Source: Cohnella herbarum
GTDB lineage: Bacteria > Bacillota > Bacilli > Paenibacillales > Paenibacillaceae
Assembly: GCF_012849095.1 (NCBI RefSeq)
Contig: NZ_CP051680.1
Location: 806,001-870,000, forward strand
Reading direction: 5' to 3'
DNA: 64,000 nucleotides
Shown here: piece by piece, positions 28,197 to 36,577 of the stretch
How positions within the stretch are numbered: the stretch's first letter is position 1
Layout of the letters: every line of letters begins with the position of its first letter
Translations under genes and position numbers: made by a program
The notes under the pieces: generated by a model
Told to the model about the DNA's origin: nothing
Databases searched by the model: none
What the model saw: the letters and a program-made list of their open reading frames with translations, nothing else

Positions 28197-28328
28197 AACT
28201 TGTCCGACTACCGTCCTACCCATCTTAAGATAATCTTATGGTTTGCTTTCGCTTTGTTTAAAAAGTGGCCTGTACAATAATCGATATAGAGAACGGCTTA
28301 TCGCTTATCGTACTGGAGGTTGGTTTTA

Positions 28329-29219
28329 ATGAGATGGAAAAGGCTATTCGTTATCGTTGCTGTAATGGTTTTACTGGGGTGGGCCGTAGACATTCGGGGG
28401 AAAATAAGCACATCGAAAAAACCGGGTCCTAGTTTAGCGGTCGTATCCGCAGTCATGATGGAAGCCGACACCGGCAAATGGTTATATACGAGCAACGGCA
28501 AGGAAGCCCTTCCGCCGGCAAGCATGTCCAAGATGATGACGGAAACGCTTATATTGGATAGCATTCAATCCGGCGAGCTTGCATGGGACGATACGATCGC
28601 TGCGAGCGCATATGCAGCTCAAGTAGGCGGAGCCGGAATGGAGTTAACCGAAGGGCAAAGAGTATCGGTCAAGGAGCTGTTCGATGCGATGGCCATTCAT
28701 TCCGCCAATGACGCAGCCGTAGCTTTAGCCGAAAATATTGCCGGATCGGAAACCGAATTCGTGAAACGGATGAATCAGAAGGCGCAAGAGATCGGTTTAT
28801 CGGACGATACTTATTTCGCTAACGCGACGGGGTTGTCGAGTACAGACATCGAGAGTTATGCTACGGCGGCAGCTGACGGCGATACGGTAATGACGGCCGA
28901 GGACGTGGCGTTGCTGGCCAGATATTTAATCGAAACTCATCCGGAAATATTGAAGATCACCAAGAAAGCGACTGCGTCTGCGGAAAGTGAACCGGATCTG
29001 CTGAAGACGACGAACGAAATGCTTCCGGGGCAGAGGTTCGGGACGAAGGGCAACGACGGCTTGAAGACAGGTTATACGAAACAGGCCGGTTATTGTTTTA
29101 CGGGAACGACGATCATCGATGGGCGGCGATACATTACGGTGGTCATGGGCGCAAGCACTCCCGAAGCACGCTTCGAGGAAACGAAGAAGTTGCTTGATTA
29201 TGCGAAAGAGAGCTTATGA
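28329..29219 (+). CDS. D-alanyl-D-alanine carboxypeptidase (peptidase S11)
   Basis: Penicillin-binding-protein type carboxypeptidase that trims the terminal D-Ala of peptidoglycan stem peptides. ATG at 28329 follows TGGAGG by 9 bases and gives 296 aa. An N-terminal signal anchor (about residues 6-19) precedes the catalytic motifs SMSK (SxxK), SAN (SxN) and KTG in GLKTGYTKQAGYC. It lacks the long C-terminal domain of DacA, so it is a short DacF-like form. It lies directly after a VanRS-like system, whose target it may be. Confidence 0.92.
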   Translation: MRWKRLFVIVAVMVLLGWAVDIRGKISTSKKPGPSLAVVSAVMMEADTGKWLYTSNGKEALPPASMSKMMTETLILDSIQSGELAWDDTIAASAYAAQVGGAGMELTEGQRVSVKELFDAMAIHSANDAAVALAENIAGSETEFVKRMNQKAQEIGLSDDTYFANATGLSSTDIESYATAAADGDTVMTAEDVALLARYLIETHPEILKITKKATASAESEPDLLKTTNEMLPGQRFGTKGNDGLKTGYTKQAGYCFTGTTIIDGRRYITVVMGASTPEARFEETKKLLDYAKESL

Positions 29220-29464
29220 TGAGAGAGTATCGGAACCGCGTAGAGAGCTTGAAAGCCGTAGAAGTTTTTTGCTATTCGCTGTGCGTGCATTTGTTAACCG
29301 AAGAAATACTGGCTATTAAAGCTGCGAAAACCGTTTTGCTCGATTTGTTCGCCGATGAACGGTTTTGGGAGCTAGAAGGCGAGGAGAGGGACAGAAGAGT
29401 ACGTAAACAGGCGATCGCGAGGTCTATGGAAATACTTACAGGGACGTCTAAGCAACTTTTATAA
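29216..29464 (+). CDS. Small hypothetical protein
   Basis: An 82-aa protein of unknown family whose ATG overlaps the carboxypeptidase stop (ATGA), suggesting coupled translation. It is mostly helical, with no signal or membrane segment; the C-terminal half is strongly charged (ERFWELEGEERDRRVRKQA). Support comes from the overlap and the terminator just after it; similarity is not recognised. Confidence 0.55.
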   Translation: MMREYRNRVESLKAVEVFCYSLCVHLLTEEILAIKAAKTVLLDLFADERFWELEGEERDRRVRKQAIARSMEILTGTSKQLL

Positions 29465-29503
29465 CAGTAGGTTCGTTAGTTATACCGAAGAACATAAAGC
29501 GCA

Positions 29504-29536
29504 AAGGCTCTATTCCCGCTAAGGAGATAGAGCCTT
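29504..29536. terminator. Bidirectional terminator
   Basis: AAGGCTCTAT pairs perfectly with ATAGAGCCTT around a 13-base loop, between the small gene at 29216 and the convergent gene at 29553. Confidence 0.8.
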
Positions 29537-29552
29537 ATACGCGGACTTACTC

Positions 29553-29870
29553 CTACGTCCGATCAGGATTGTCCGAGCTGGACGGTCTCGAAGGGCGGGG
29601 AGTTTTCGGCCGGAATCGCGAAGACAAATAATTGTGCTTACGATCTCGGAAGAATATCCAGCCGCCTATAAAGCCGATGCCGATTAGAAAAAGAACCGCG
29701 CCGGCTATGAACATTCCCCATGAAAAATCGGGAGTAATCGTATCGACGTCGCCCATTTTTGCGAAATAATCGAATAACGCGTCTTTCATTAACAAGAAGC
29801 CATATGCGGCCGAGAGGCCGGGAATAACGAGTAATAATATGGCGATTAGGCGTTGGATAACCAATTTCAT
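29553..29870 (-). CDS. DUF2627 membrane protein (YqzF-like)
   Basis: A 105-aa protein with two transmembrane helices (about residues 6-28 and 48-70), resembling B. subtilis YqzF (DUF2627), of unknown function. The tail is basic and Pro/Ser-rich. The start ATG at 29870 has GGAGGG 12 bases upstream; earlier in-frame codons are not preceded by a site. YqzF-type genes lie near the branched-chain dehydrogenase operon in Bacillus; here that operon begins 5 kb away, beyond the acetylation genes and the accessory patch. Confidence 0.75.
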   Translation of the reverse strand: MKLVIQRLIAILLLVIPGLSAAYGFLLMKDALFDYFAKMGDVDTITPDFSWGMFIAGAVLFLIGIGFIGGWIFFRDRKHNYLSSRFRPKTPRPSRPSSSDNPDRT

Positions 29871-30024
29871 AGGATGGTAATGCCCTCCTTCCAATCTCTT
29901 TATCATAACGATTTCATGGAGCAATGTCCATGAATGCCATCAATCACCTATCAAATCCCCTATGATCAGACAAAAACCTATGGTATTATGACACAAGAAA
30001 TAGAGAGAGAGAGGAGAATCGGGA

Positions 30025-31434
30025 GTGGTATTTTCCAGTTTATTCTTTTTGTACTTGTTTTTGCCGATTTTACTCATTGCGTACTTCGTTTTCAAGAATA
30101 CGACTTATCGCAACTGGATTCTGATCTTCTTTTCCTTTGCCTTCTATGCTTGGGGAGAGCCGGTTTGGATCGTATTACTATTAATAGCATCGATGATAGG
30201 TTACTTATTTGCCCTCGGTATAGAAAAATATAGGGGGACCTGGATCGCGAAGGCGCAGTATATCGTCGCGATTGCCGTTAACATCGGAATATTAGGATTT
30301 TTCAAATATGCGGGGTTTTTGGTCGATAACGTTAACGCGATATTACCGTTCGATATCCCACATCCAGAGGTAACGCTACCTATCGGGATATCCTTTTTTA
30401 CTTTTGAAATCATTTGTTATTTAACGGACGTCTATAAAGGAACGATCAAAGCTCCAAGATCGCCTAAGAAGCTATTGCTCTACGTTTCCTTCTTCCCGCA
30501 TCTCGTTGCGGGTCCGATCATTCGTTACTCGGATATCGAGCAGCAGATCGACAATCCGAGAGTGACGATGGCTGGATTTAGCGAAGGAATAACTCGCTTT
30601 ATGATCGGTCTCGGGAAAAAAGTAATCATCGCCAACTTACTCGGGGAGAGCGTGGAACAGATCCTCAACCCAAGCTCCGGGTCGGCATCCGTACTGGGGA
30701 TTTGGTTCGGCGTATGTTTGTTTGCCCTGCAAATCTATTTTGATTTCTCGGGTTATTCGGATATGGCGATCGGTTTGGGTAAAATGTTCGGGTTTAATTT
30801 GCGCGAGAACTTCAACTATCCGTATGTGTCGAAGTCGGCCGGCGAATTCTGGCGGCGCTGGAATATGTCGCTCGGAGGGTTTTTCCGGGATTACGTATAT
30901 ATTCCGCTCGGAGGAAACCGAAGGTTTTATTTGCGTAACTTGTTTGTCGTCTGGTTCCTTACGGGATTCTGGCACGGCGCGAGCTGGAACTTCATCATTT
31001 GGGGGCTATATTTCGGCTTGCTGATTTATTTGGAAAGAGTGTTTCTCGGAAAATTGTTGGAGAAGGCGGGAGCCTTCGTTTCCCATGTGTACGGAGTACT
31101 GATGATGCTCATCGGTTGGGTATGGTTTTACTTTACCGATCTTAACGAAGCGGTCAAGGCATTGCTTATCATGTTCGGTCTCGATAATAAGGCTTTGTAC
31201 ACGCTTGAGCTGCAGATCTATTTCAAAGACAATATGTTGTTATTTTTTGTAGCGATCATCGCGTCTACGCCGCTTATGAAATGGACGTTTACGCGATTGG
31301 CGGAATCCAATCCGAAGCTTGGCGCCGGACTACATGGCGTTGGCGTACCGGTGCTGAATATCGCGATTCTTATCGTTGCAACGATACTGCTTATCGGCAG
31401 TACGTATAATCCGTTTCTTTACTATCGGTTCTAA
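30025..31434 (+). CDS. MBOAT-family O-acyltransferase (AlgI/PatA-like)
   Basis: Polytopic membrane protein (469 aa, about ten helices) that would pass acetyl groups across the membrane to an extracellular acceptor. GTG at 30025 follows GAGAGGAG by 7 bases. Family signatures include FDFSGYSDMAIGLGKMFG, WRRWNMSLGGFFRDYVYIPL and the catalytic His in TGFWHGASWNFIIWG. It is paired with a DHHW-domain protein 14 bases downstream, the usual two-component O-acetylation machinery. The acceptor (exopolysaccharide, wall polymer or peptidoglycan) is not evident. Confidence 0.93.
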   Translation: MVFSSLFFLYLFLPILLIAYFVFKNTTYRNWILIFFSFAFYAWGEPVWIVLLLIASMIGYLFALGIEKYRGTWIAKAQYIVAIAVNIGILGFFKYAGFLVDNVNAILPFDIPHPEVTLPIGISFFTFEIICYLTDVYKGTIKAPRSPKKLLLYVSFFPHLVAGPIIRYSDIEQQIDNPRVTMAGFSEGITRFMIGLGKKVIIANLLGESVEQILNPSSGSASVLGIWFGVCLFALQIYFDFSGYSDMAIGLGKMFGFNLRENFNYPYVSKSAGEFWRRWNMSLGGFFRDYVYIPLGGNRRFYLRNLFVVWFLTGFWHGASWNFIIWGLYFGLLIYLERVFLGKLLEKAGAFVSHVYGVLMMLIGWVWFYFTDLNEAVKALLIMFGLDNKALYTLELQIYFKDNMLLFFVAIIASTPLMKWTFTRLAESNPKLGAGLHGVGVPVLNIAILIVATILLIGSTYNPFLYYRF

Positions 31435-31448
31435 CGAGGAGGGTGAAG

Positions 31449-32690
31449 ATGAAATTACAGGTCAAGCTCAATCTCATATTTTTCTTGGTGTTCATATTCG
31501 GAGTAGCCGCCGTCAATCTGTTGCGTCCCCATTCTCAATCCGAAGAAGCTTCCAAACTTGAGCAACGCGAACTTGCCAAGCAACCGGAATTCACGGTCGA
31601 TCGCTTTTTCGAAGGTCAGTACACGCGGGATTTCGATAATTATTTTTCCGATAACTTTGCTTATCGAACCGCGTTGGTTGAAGTCGGAACGAGTTTGAAA
31701 GAGCTCAGAGGGTTTCCTGAAGAAGAAGGGGTAACGATCGTTTCTCAGGGCGGAGATAACATGAACGGCGATAGCACGGGCAGCTCCGTATCCGAAGTAA
31801 ACAGCAGCAATTATTTATTGTTGAAGGATCGGGCCTATATCGCCTTCAAATTCTCGGCACCCGCTGCCGAGATGTACGCCGATGCTCTGAATCGATTTAG
31901 TAGTTTGGTCGATCCCAAGGTTCGAGTATACTCGCTGCTTGCTCCTTCATCCGTCGAGTTTCCGATAAACGAAGATTTTAAGAAATTATCGGATTCGCAG
32001 AAAGACGCTTTTGCGCACATAAACTCTCGCTTAGATGCCAAGATCGGCCAAGTTGACGCTTATGGTGGGCTGGCTGAACACAAGGACGAATATATCTATT
32101 TCCGCACGGATCACCACTGGACGGCTCTTGGCGCTTATTATGCTTACGCGAAGTTCATGGACTCGATCGGCGAAACGGCGGTTCCGTTAGACAAATACAA
32201 AAAAGGCGAAATTGAAGGCTTCCTAGGTACGGCGTACAAGCAGACTTTAAGCAAGAGTAACAAATTGAAGTCTCACCCGGATACGCTGACCTATTACACG
32301 CCGTTCGTCAAAAACACCTACACGATGTATTCGTCTACCGGCAAAGCGATCGAACGCAAAGCCGTCGATCCGAACTATGCCAAAAACAGCAGCACCTTCT
32401 ATGCGACATTCCTCGGCGGAGATTATCCTTGGGGAGAAATCAAGACGGACAACAAAAACGGCAAACGAATCGTCGTCATCAAAGATTCTTACGCTAACGC
32501 ATTTGTTCCGTTCTTAATCCCGCATTTTGAAAAAGTATATTACTTGGATCCGCGTCATTATAAAGGCAATATCATCGACTTTATGACCGAACAAAAAATC
32601 ACCGACGTCCTTTTCCTTAACAACTCAACCGTTGCTAGAAACACAGGAATCTCCAAAATCCTCAACGAAAAAATGGATATCGGTAAATAA
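31449..32690 (+). CDS. DHHW/AlgJ-like O-acetyltransferase component
   Basis: A 413-aa protein with one N-terminal membrane helix (about residues 6-24) and an extracytoplasmic SGNH-hydrolase-like domain. The DHHW motif lies in IYFRTDHHWTALGAYYAY, and a conserved Ser in VVIKDSYANAFVPFL, consistent with AlgJ/AlgX-type acetyl transfer. ATG at 31449 lies 6 bases after GAGGAGG; the GTG at 31443 directly abuts that site. It follows the MBOAT gene and ends with a strong terminator. Confidence 0.9.
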   Translation: MKLQVKLNLIFFLVFIFGVAAVNLLRPHSQSEEASKLEQRELAKQPEFTVDRFFEGQYTRDFDNYFSDNFAYRTALVEVGTSLKELRGFPEEEGVTIVSQGGDNMNGDSTGSSVSEVNSSNYLLLKDRAYIAFKFSAPAAEMYADALNRFSSLVDPKVRVYSLLAPSSVEFPINEDFKKLSDSQKDAFAHINSRLDAKIGQVDAYGGLAEHKDEYIYFRTDHHWTALGAYYAYAKFMDSIGETAVPLDKYKKGEIEGFLGTAYKQTLSKSNKLKSHPDTLTYYTPFVKNTYTMYSSTGKAIERKAVDPNYAKNSSTFYATFLGGDYPWGEIKTDNKNGKRIVVIKDSYANAFVPFLIPHFEKVYYLDPRHYKGNIIDFMTEQKITDVLFLNNSTVARNTGISKILNEKMDIGK

Positions 32691-32708
32691 ACCATATGCT
32701 ACACCTCG

Positions 32709-32742
32709 AAGCAGCGACCTTCTGATGGTCGCTGCTTTTTTT
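32709..32742 (+). terminator. Terminator of the acetylation operon
   Basis: AAGCAGCGACC pairs perfectly with GGTCGCTGCTT around TTCTGAT, followed by TTTTT. Confidence 0.95.
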
Positions 32743-33382
32743 CATTTCAATTTATTTTAAATCTCAACCCTTAAATCTCATCTCATCATCCTGCTTAATC
32801 TCTTTCTCCGTATCCCTTCCGCTCAGGAACTCACAGCTCGACTTCTCCATATCCCTTCCGCTCAGGAGCTCACAGCTCACCTTCTCCATATTCCCACTAC
32901 TAAAAGCTCACTTTCTCCGTATCCCTTCTACTCAGGAACTCATAAAATTGACCACCCTACATTTTGCCCTCTTTGATAGTATCCCCTTCGCTCAGGAGTG
33001 ACCAAACCAAAAGTGGAGAAAAGTTGAGATTTAAGGCGTAGAAGCGTCAAAGTTAAGTATAAAGCACTATTATTGGCAATCTGTCGAGAGTGATCTTCAC
33101 CTATTTTTTCTATTCGCCTAATGATTTTCAGCTCCCAGCCGCCTTAATTTTCGGCCACTTTTGACGCTATCCCCTTTCTTCAGAATAAATACCAAACCAA
33201 ACACAGTGTAAAACAATTAATGCTAAAGATCTTTTTGTCCGAAAAACGATATTTAAATTAATAATCGTATATGGAGATTCAAACGCTCTAAAATGAGAAT
33301 CAACTTCTCGAATCCAAACCCACGAATGAGAATCGAATTCGAAATTCCTCCAGTAAAGATAGGACTCATTAGAAGGGGGAAC
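32743..33382. repeat. Gene-free repeat-rich flank, left of the transposase gene
   Basis: No gene is seen here. The motif TATCCC(C)TTCNGCTCAG recurs at 32811, 32850, 32920 and 32980, with a weaker copy at 33168; the first two copies share a longer context ending in CTCACAGCTC. ATGAGAATC begins two further near-repeats at about 33292 and 33334. The composition is AT-rich and unlike the neighbouring genes. The first motif reappears in opposite orientation on the other side of the transposase gene. Confidence 0.6.
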
Positions 33383-34312
33383 TTATCCAGTTTTCGATGA
33401 AATTCGCATGTGGTCCCTAGAATGTCTTGAAGAGCGAGTTACAGCCGATGTATGGGTAAGATCCGAATAAGTAATTCGTGAAAAACGCGCACAGTCGGAT
33501 AGTAGGCTTTTGAATAAACTTCGACCGCTATGATTCCAAGAGTAGCAAAACTGATTGAGGTAAGCTTGTAAATGCTTTGGACCAATTCCGCGAAATATCC
33601 TTCCAATCCACCATGTTACGTCATATCCCATCCAAGCCAACGATTTATTCATGTTTCTACCGTAGCGTCTTGTTTTGATTACCTGAGGTGCGGCGAGTGG
33701 ATCAACAAACTCCTTGATAAATGGAGTCATGTCGGGACAATCATATTTATCTTTTAAAGGAGATTTTGACTGAAGTTTTATTTTTAGCTTGGCGATATTC
33801 CTGGCATCATCATCGGAAGTTCCGACTAAAAGGGGTTGTTCTTGTTTATGCCAATCAAAAGAGGCGGATAGTCTTCTGCAATAGACAGAGTCCGAGACGC
33901 GAACTATTCCTGAAAGGAATTGTTCAGATTCAGCTTTTCCCATCGCGTGACGAATTTTGTGACAGATTAACCAGGCTGTTTTATAAGTAACTCCAATAGC
34001 TTCGGATAGCTGAAGGGCATTAATAGAGTTTGGTTGGGTATGTAGGTATATGGCCCGAAACCATAGATGAATGGGGGTGCGACTGCCTGCCATGATAGTT
34101 TCGGATATTAAGGAGGTTTGCGCGCGACAAGAACGGCATTCATATAGAGGCAGCCTGCGCGTAGAAATGAGATAAAACTCAGGGTGTCTGCAACGAGGGC
34201 AAACATATCCTGTGGGCCATTTTGAAGAGAACAAGGCTGGTAAGCAATCCTGTTCCGTCTCGAATCGTTTGCAAAATATTGCGAATTTCTCGGCAGCAAG
34301 TTTTATGCTCAC
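33383..34312 (-). CDS. IS1595-type transposase-like protein, probably inactive
   Basis: A 309-aa relative of IS1595/ISXO2-type transposases. GTG at 34312 follows GGGAAGGT by 6 bases; an earlier in-frame ATG at 34345 lies inside an operator-like box. The N-terminus has a zinc ribbon (CPRC at 38-41, CRSC at 59-62), then a helix-turn-helix (LQLSEAIGVTYKTAWLICHKIRHAMG) and a C-terminal block (RIFRGIGPKHLQAYLNQFCYSWNH) typical of the family. The catalytic region looks altered: the usual V-D-E segment reads VRVSDSVYC, and the later V-T-D segment reads VIKTRRYGRN. No terminal inverted repeats were found. It may be a decayed or domesticated element. Confidence 0.75.
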   Translation of the reverse strand: MSIKLAAEKFAIFCKRFETEQDCLPALFSSKWPTGYVCPRCRHPEFYLISTRRLPLYECRSCRAQTSLISETIMAGSRTPIHLWFRAIYLHTQPNSINALQLSEAIGVTYKTAWLICHKIRHAMGKAESEQFLSGIVRVSDSVYCRRLSASFDWHKQEQPLLVGTSDDDARNIAKLKIKLQSKSPLKDKYDCPDMTPFIKEFVDPLAAPQVIKTRRYGRNMNKSLAWMGYDVTWWIGRIFRGIGPKHLQAYLNQFCYSWNHSGRSLFKSLLSDCARFSRITYSDLTHTSAVTRSSRHSRDHMRISSKTG

Positions 34313-34338
34313 AATGGCACCTTCCCGAGTTTTGAATG

Positions 34339-34388
34339 GAAACATTTGTTCTTATTTTAATTATAGCAAACATGCGTTCTTATTTAAA
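34339..34388 (-). promoter_or_regulatory. Promoter with two LexA-like (SOS) boxes
   Basis: On the minus strand TTTAAA (34383-34388) and TATAAT (34360-34365) are 17 bases apart. AGAACGCATGTTTG (34367-34380) fills the spacer and AGAACAAATGTTTC (34339-34352) lies just past the -10. Both contain GAAC-N4-GTTT and match the Bacillus LexA box CGAACRNRYGTTYC at 12 and 13 of 14 positions; their centres are 28 bp apart. LexA binding is inferred from the motif. Confidence 0.55.
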
Positions 34389-34879
34389 GTGAATTTTAAA
34401 AAAATTGTAAAAATTTCAGAGCGTTTTTCGTTCTGAGTTAGGGGGATACCGTCGAAGAAGGTTGAGGAATAAAACTGAGGAATCGGGCTGAAGAAGAAAG
34501 CTGGATAGGAAAATTGAGGGAGGAGGCTGAAGAAGTAAGCTGGATAGGAAAATTGAGGTAGCAGGCTGAGGAAGTAAGGCGGTGATAGATGACTAAGCAA
34601 GAAAGCGGAGACTGAGAGACAGGGTACAAGTTACTAACTCTCTGAGCGAATGGGATACCGTAGAAAGGAAGTGGAATAGAGGATATAGAAGTCGGTGAAC
34701 GGGGATTGATGGAATAGAGAGTGTGATCGACTTCTGAGGACGGGGATACCGTCGTATAGATTGTGGGACTGGTGGAGACATGGGATGGATGATTATTTTC
34801 TGAGCGAAGGGGATATAGAGAAAGGAGCATGAGCATGAGCATGAGAAGGAGAACGAGCCAAGAGAGTTTCAACTGAGTT
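34389..34879. repeat. Gene-free repeat-rich flank, right of the transposase gene
   Basis: No gene is supported. CTGAG followed by GGGGATA(CC) recurs at 34433-34450, 34642-34658, 34734-34750 and 34800-34817; this is the reverse complement of the left-flank motif. Bases 34486-34590 hold three copies of a 39-bp tandem unit containing GCTGGATAGGAAAATTGAGG, the third shortened and divergent. Long reading frames on the minus strand here are low-complexity Ser/Leu/Pro strings without ribosome binding sites. Confidence 0.6.
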
Positions 34880-34908
34880 TTGTCCCTGGCGCTAAAAAAA
34901 GGTACAAT
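34880..34908 (+). promoter_or_regulatory. Sigma-A-type promoter of the branched-chain dehydrogenase cluster
   Basis: TTGTCC, 17-base spacer, TACAAT, ending 33 bases before the lpdA start. Confidence 0.7.
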
Positions 34909-34941
34909 AAGAAACGAGAGTTTACATACGGAGGGGAAACT

Positions 34942-36372
34942 ATGCCAATCGAAGTCGATGTCGCCATCGTGGGCGGCGGGCCGGGAGGCTATACGGCAGC
35001 GGTCAAAGCGGCGCAAGCCGGCCGAAGCGTTGTTATTATCGAGCGGGACAAGCTAGGCGGTACCTGCTTGCATCGTGGCTGCATACCAAGCAAGTCGTTA
35101 TTAAGAAGCGCGGAAGTATATTCTACGATCGGAGAAGCAGCATCATACGGCGTTTCTTTGCCGGAAGGTTCGGTATCCGTCGATTGGAAGACGGTAATTC
35201 ATCGTAAAAACGGCATCGTCGAACAACTTCATAAAGGGCTGCAGTCGTTGATGAAACAGAATCGGATCGAAGTTATCAACGGAAGCGCTCGAGTAATCGG
35301 ACCGTCTATTTTTTCTCCTAGGAGCGGGGCTATTGCGGTAGAACTCCCTGACGGGCAATCGGAAACCGTTGTCCCGAAAAACGTTATTATAGCAACCGGA
35401 TCCCGTCCTCGCCGACTAGACGGTCTAGCTTATGACGGAGAGCATATCGCAACAAGCGACGAAGCGTTAGATTGGACGAATAGGCCATCATCTATTCTAA
35501 TTGTTGGCGGCGGCGTTATCGGCGTGGAATGGGCTTCCATGCTTAGCGATTTCGGAACCGAAGTTACGATCGTCGAGACGGCGGATCGCATTTTGCCGAC
35601 GGAAGATAAGGACGTTAGCGCGGAAATCGCGAAATCGCTGCAGAAAAGAGGCGTAAAGATCGTTGTTAACGCGACTCTTCAAGCGACTAAGTGCAAGCTT
35701 ATCGATTCTGCTGTTCACGCTGAAGTGGACGTTAAAGGCGAGATTCAAAAACTAACGGCGGAGAAGATGCTCGTATCCGTCGGACGGCAAGGGAACGTGG
35801 AAAACTTAGGACTCGAGAATACGGATATCAAGGCGGAAAAAGGCTTCGTAAAAGTGAATCCGAATACGCTGCAAACGGGAGAGTCCCATATCTATGCTAT
35901 CGGCGATTGCATCGGAGGCGTACAACTCGCGCATGCGGCCATGCATGAAGCTGCTGTCGCACTGGAACATATGACGGGAAATAAGCCTTCGCGAGCCGCC
36001 GATCGGGACATCCCGAGATGTATTTATTCTCGGCCGGAGGCAGCTTCGATCGGATGGACCGAAGCGGATGCAAAAGCCGAGGGATTCGCAGTGAAGTCCG
36101 CAAAATTGCCTCTGCGTATTTTCGGCAAAGCATTGGTATACGGAGAAAGCGAGGGCTTCGCGAAGGTCGTCGCGGATTCGGTTACGGGCGATCTGCTCGG
36201 CGTTCATCTCGTGGGGGCGCATGCGACCGAGCTTATAGCCGAAGCTTCGTTAGCGAAATTGCTGGATGCCATACCATGGGAAATCGGCCGTACGATTCAT
36301 CCGCATCCGACTTTGTCCGAAGCGATGCAGGAAGTGATGCAGGCGCTTGACGGCGCGGCAGGACATGGCTAA
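34942..36372 (+). CDS. lpdA: Dihydrolipoyl dehydrogenase (E3)
   Basis: Flavoprotein that reoxidises the dihydrolipoyl arm of the branched-chain 2-oxoacid dehydrogenase with NAD. The 476-aa protein has the FAD motif GGGPGGYTAAVKAAQAG, the redox disulfide GGTCLHRGCIPSK, the NAD-binding motif LIVGGGVIGVEWASML and the C-terminal HPHPTLSEAMQE with the catalytic His. It is first in the cluster, with its own promoter, whereas in B. subtilis the E3 gene also precedes bkdAA. GGAGGGG lies before the ATG. Confidence 0.96.
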   Translation: MPIEVDVAIVGGGPGGYTAAVKAAQAGRSVVIIERDKLGGTCLHRGCIPSKSLLRSAEVYSTIGEAASYGVSLPEGSVSVDWKTVIHRKNGIVEQLHKGLQSLMKQNRIEVINGSARVIGPSIFSPRSGAIAVELPDGQSETVVPKNVIIATGSRPRRLDGLAYDGEHIATSDEALDWTNRPSSILIVGGGVIGVEWASMLSDFGTEVTIVETADRILPTEDKDVSAEIAKSLQKRGVKIVVNATLQATKCKLIDSAVHAEVDVKGEIQKLTAEKMLVSVGRQGNVENLGLENTDIKAEKGFVKVNPNTLQTGESHIYAIGDCIGGVQLAHAAMHEAAVALEHMTGNKPSRAADRDIPRCIYSRPEAASIGWTEADAKAEGFAVKSAKLPLRIFGKALVYGESEGFAKVVADSVTGDLLGVHLVGAHATELIAEASLAKLLDAIPWEIGRTIHPHPTLSEAMQEVMQALDGAAGHG

Positions 36373-36577
36373 CGACAAAGATAAAGCTTAAACATAAAGA
36401 TATGCTCGACCGGAGGACACTTGTCTTTAAGTTGACGGATGAAAAACCGATTTAGGCGATTTCATTCGTACGCGCGGGTTGGGCGTTTCTTTTTGCTTTC
36501 GGTCGGAGTATAATAGGATTTAAGCTCAAGTATTAAGACCAGGTTATAAAACTAAACCAAAGCAGGAGGACGCGCCT

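Noticed and set aside
28215..28280. Consensus sigma-A promoter for the carboxypeptidase gene
   Set aside because: TACAAT at 28273 lacks a -35 at suitable distance; only the -10 can be seen.
30025..32690. DltB/DltD-type teichoic acid alanylation
   Set aside because: MBOAT and DHHW motifs fit AlgI/AlgJ-type acetylation better, and no dltA or dltC is nearby.
32805..34820. CRISPR array
   Set aside because: The repeats are short, imperfect, irregularly spaced and inverted about the transposase gene, with no cas genes.
34438..35016. 192-codon minus-strand frame with FPIQL repeats
   Set aside because: It overlaps the lpdA start and the repeat region, is low-complexity Ser/Leu/Pro, and has no ribosome binding site; the repeats follow from the 39-bp DNA unit.
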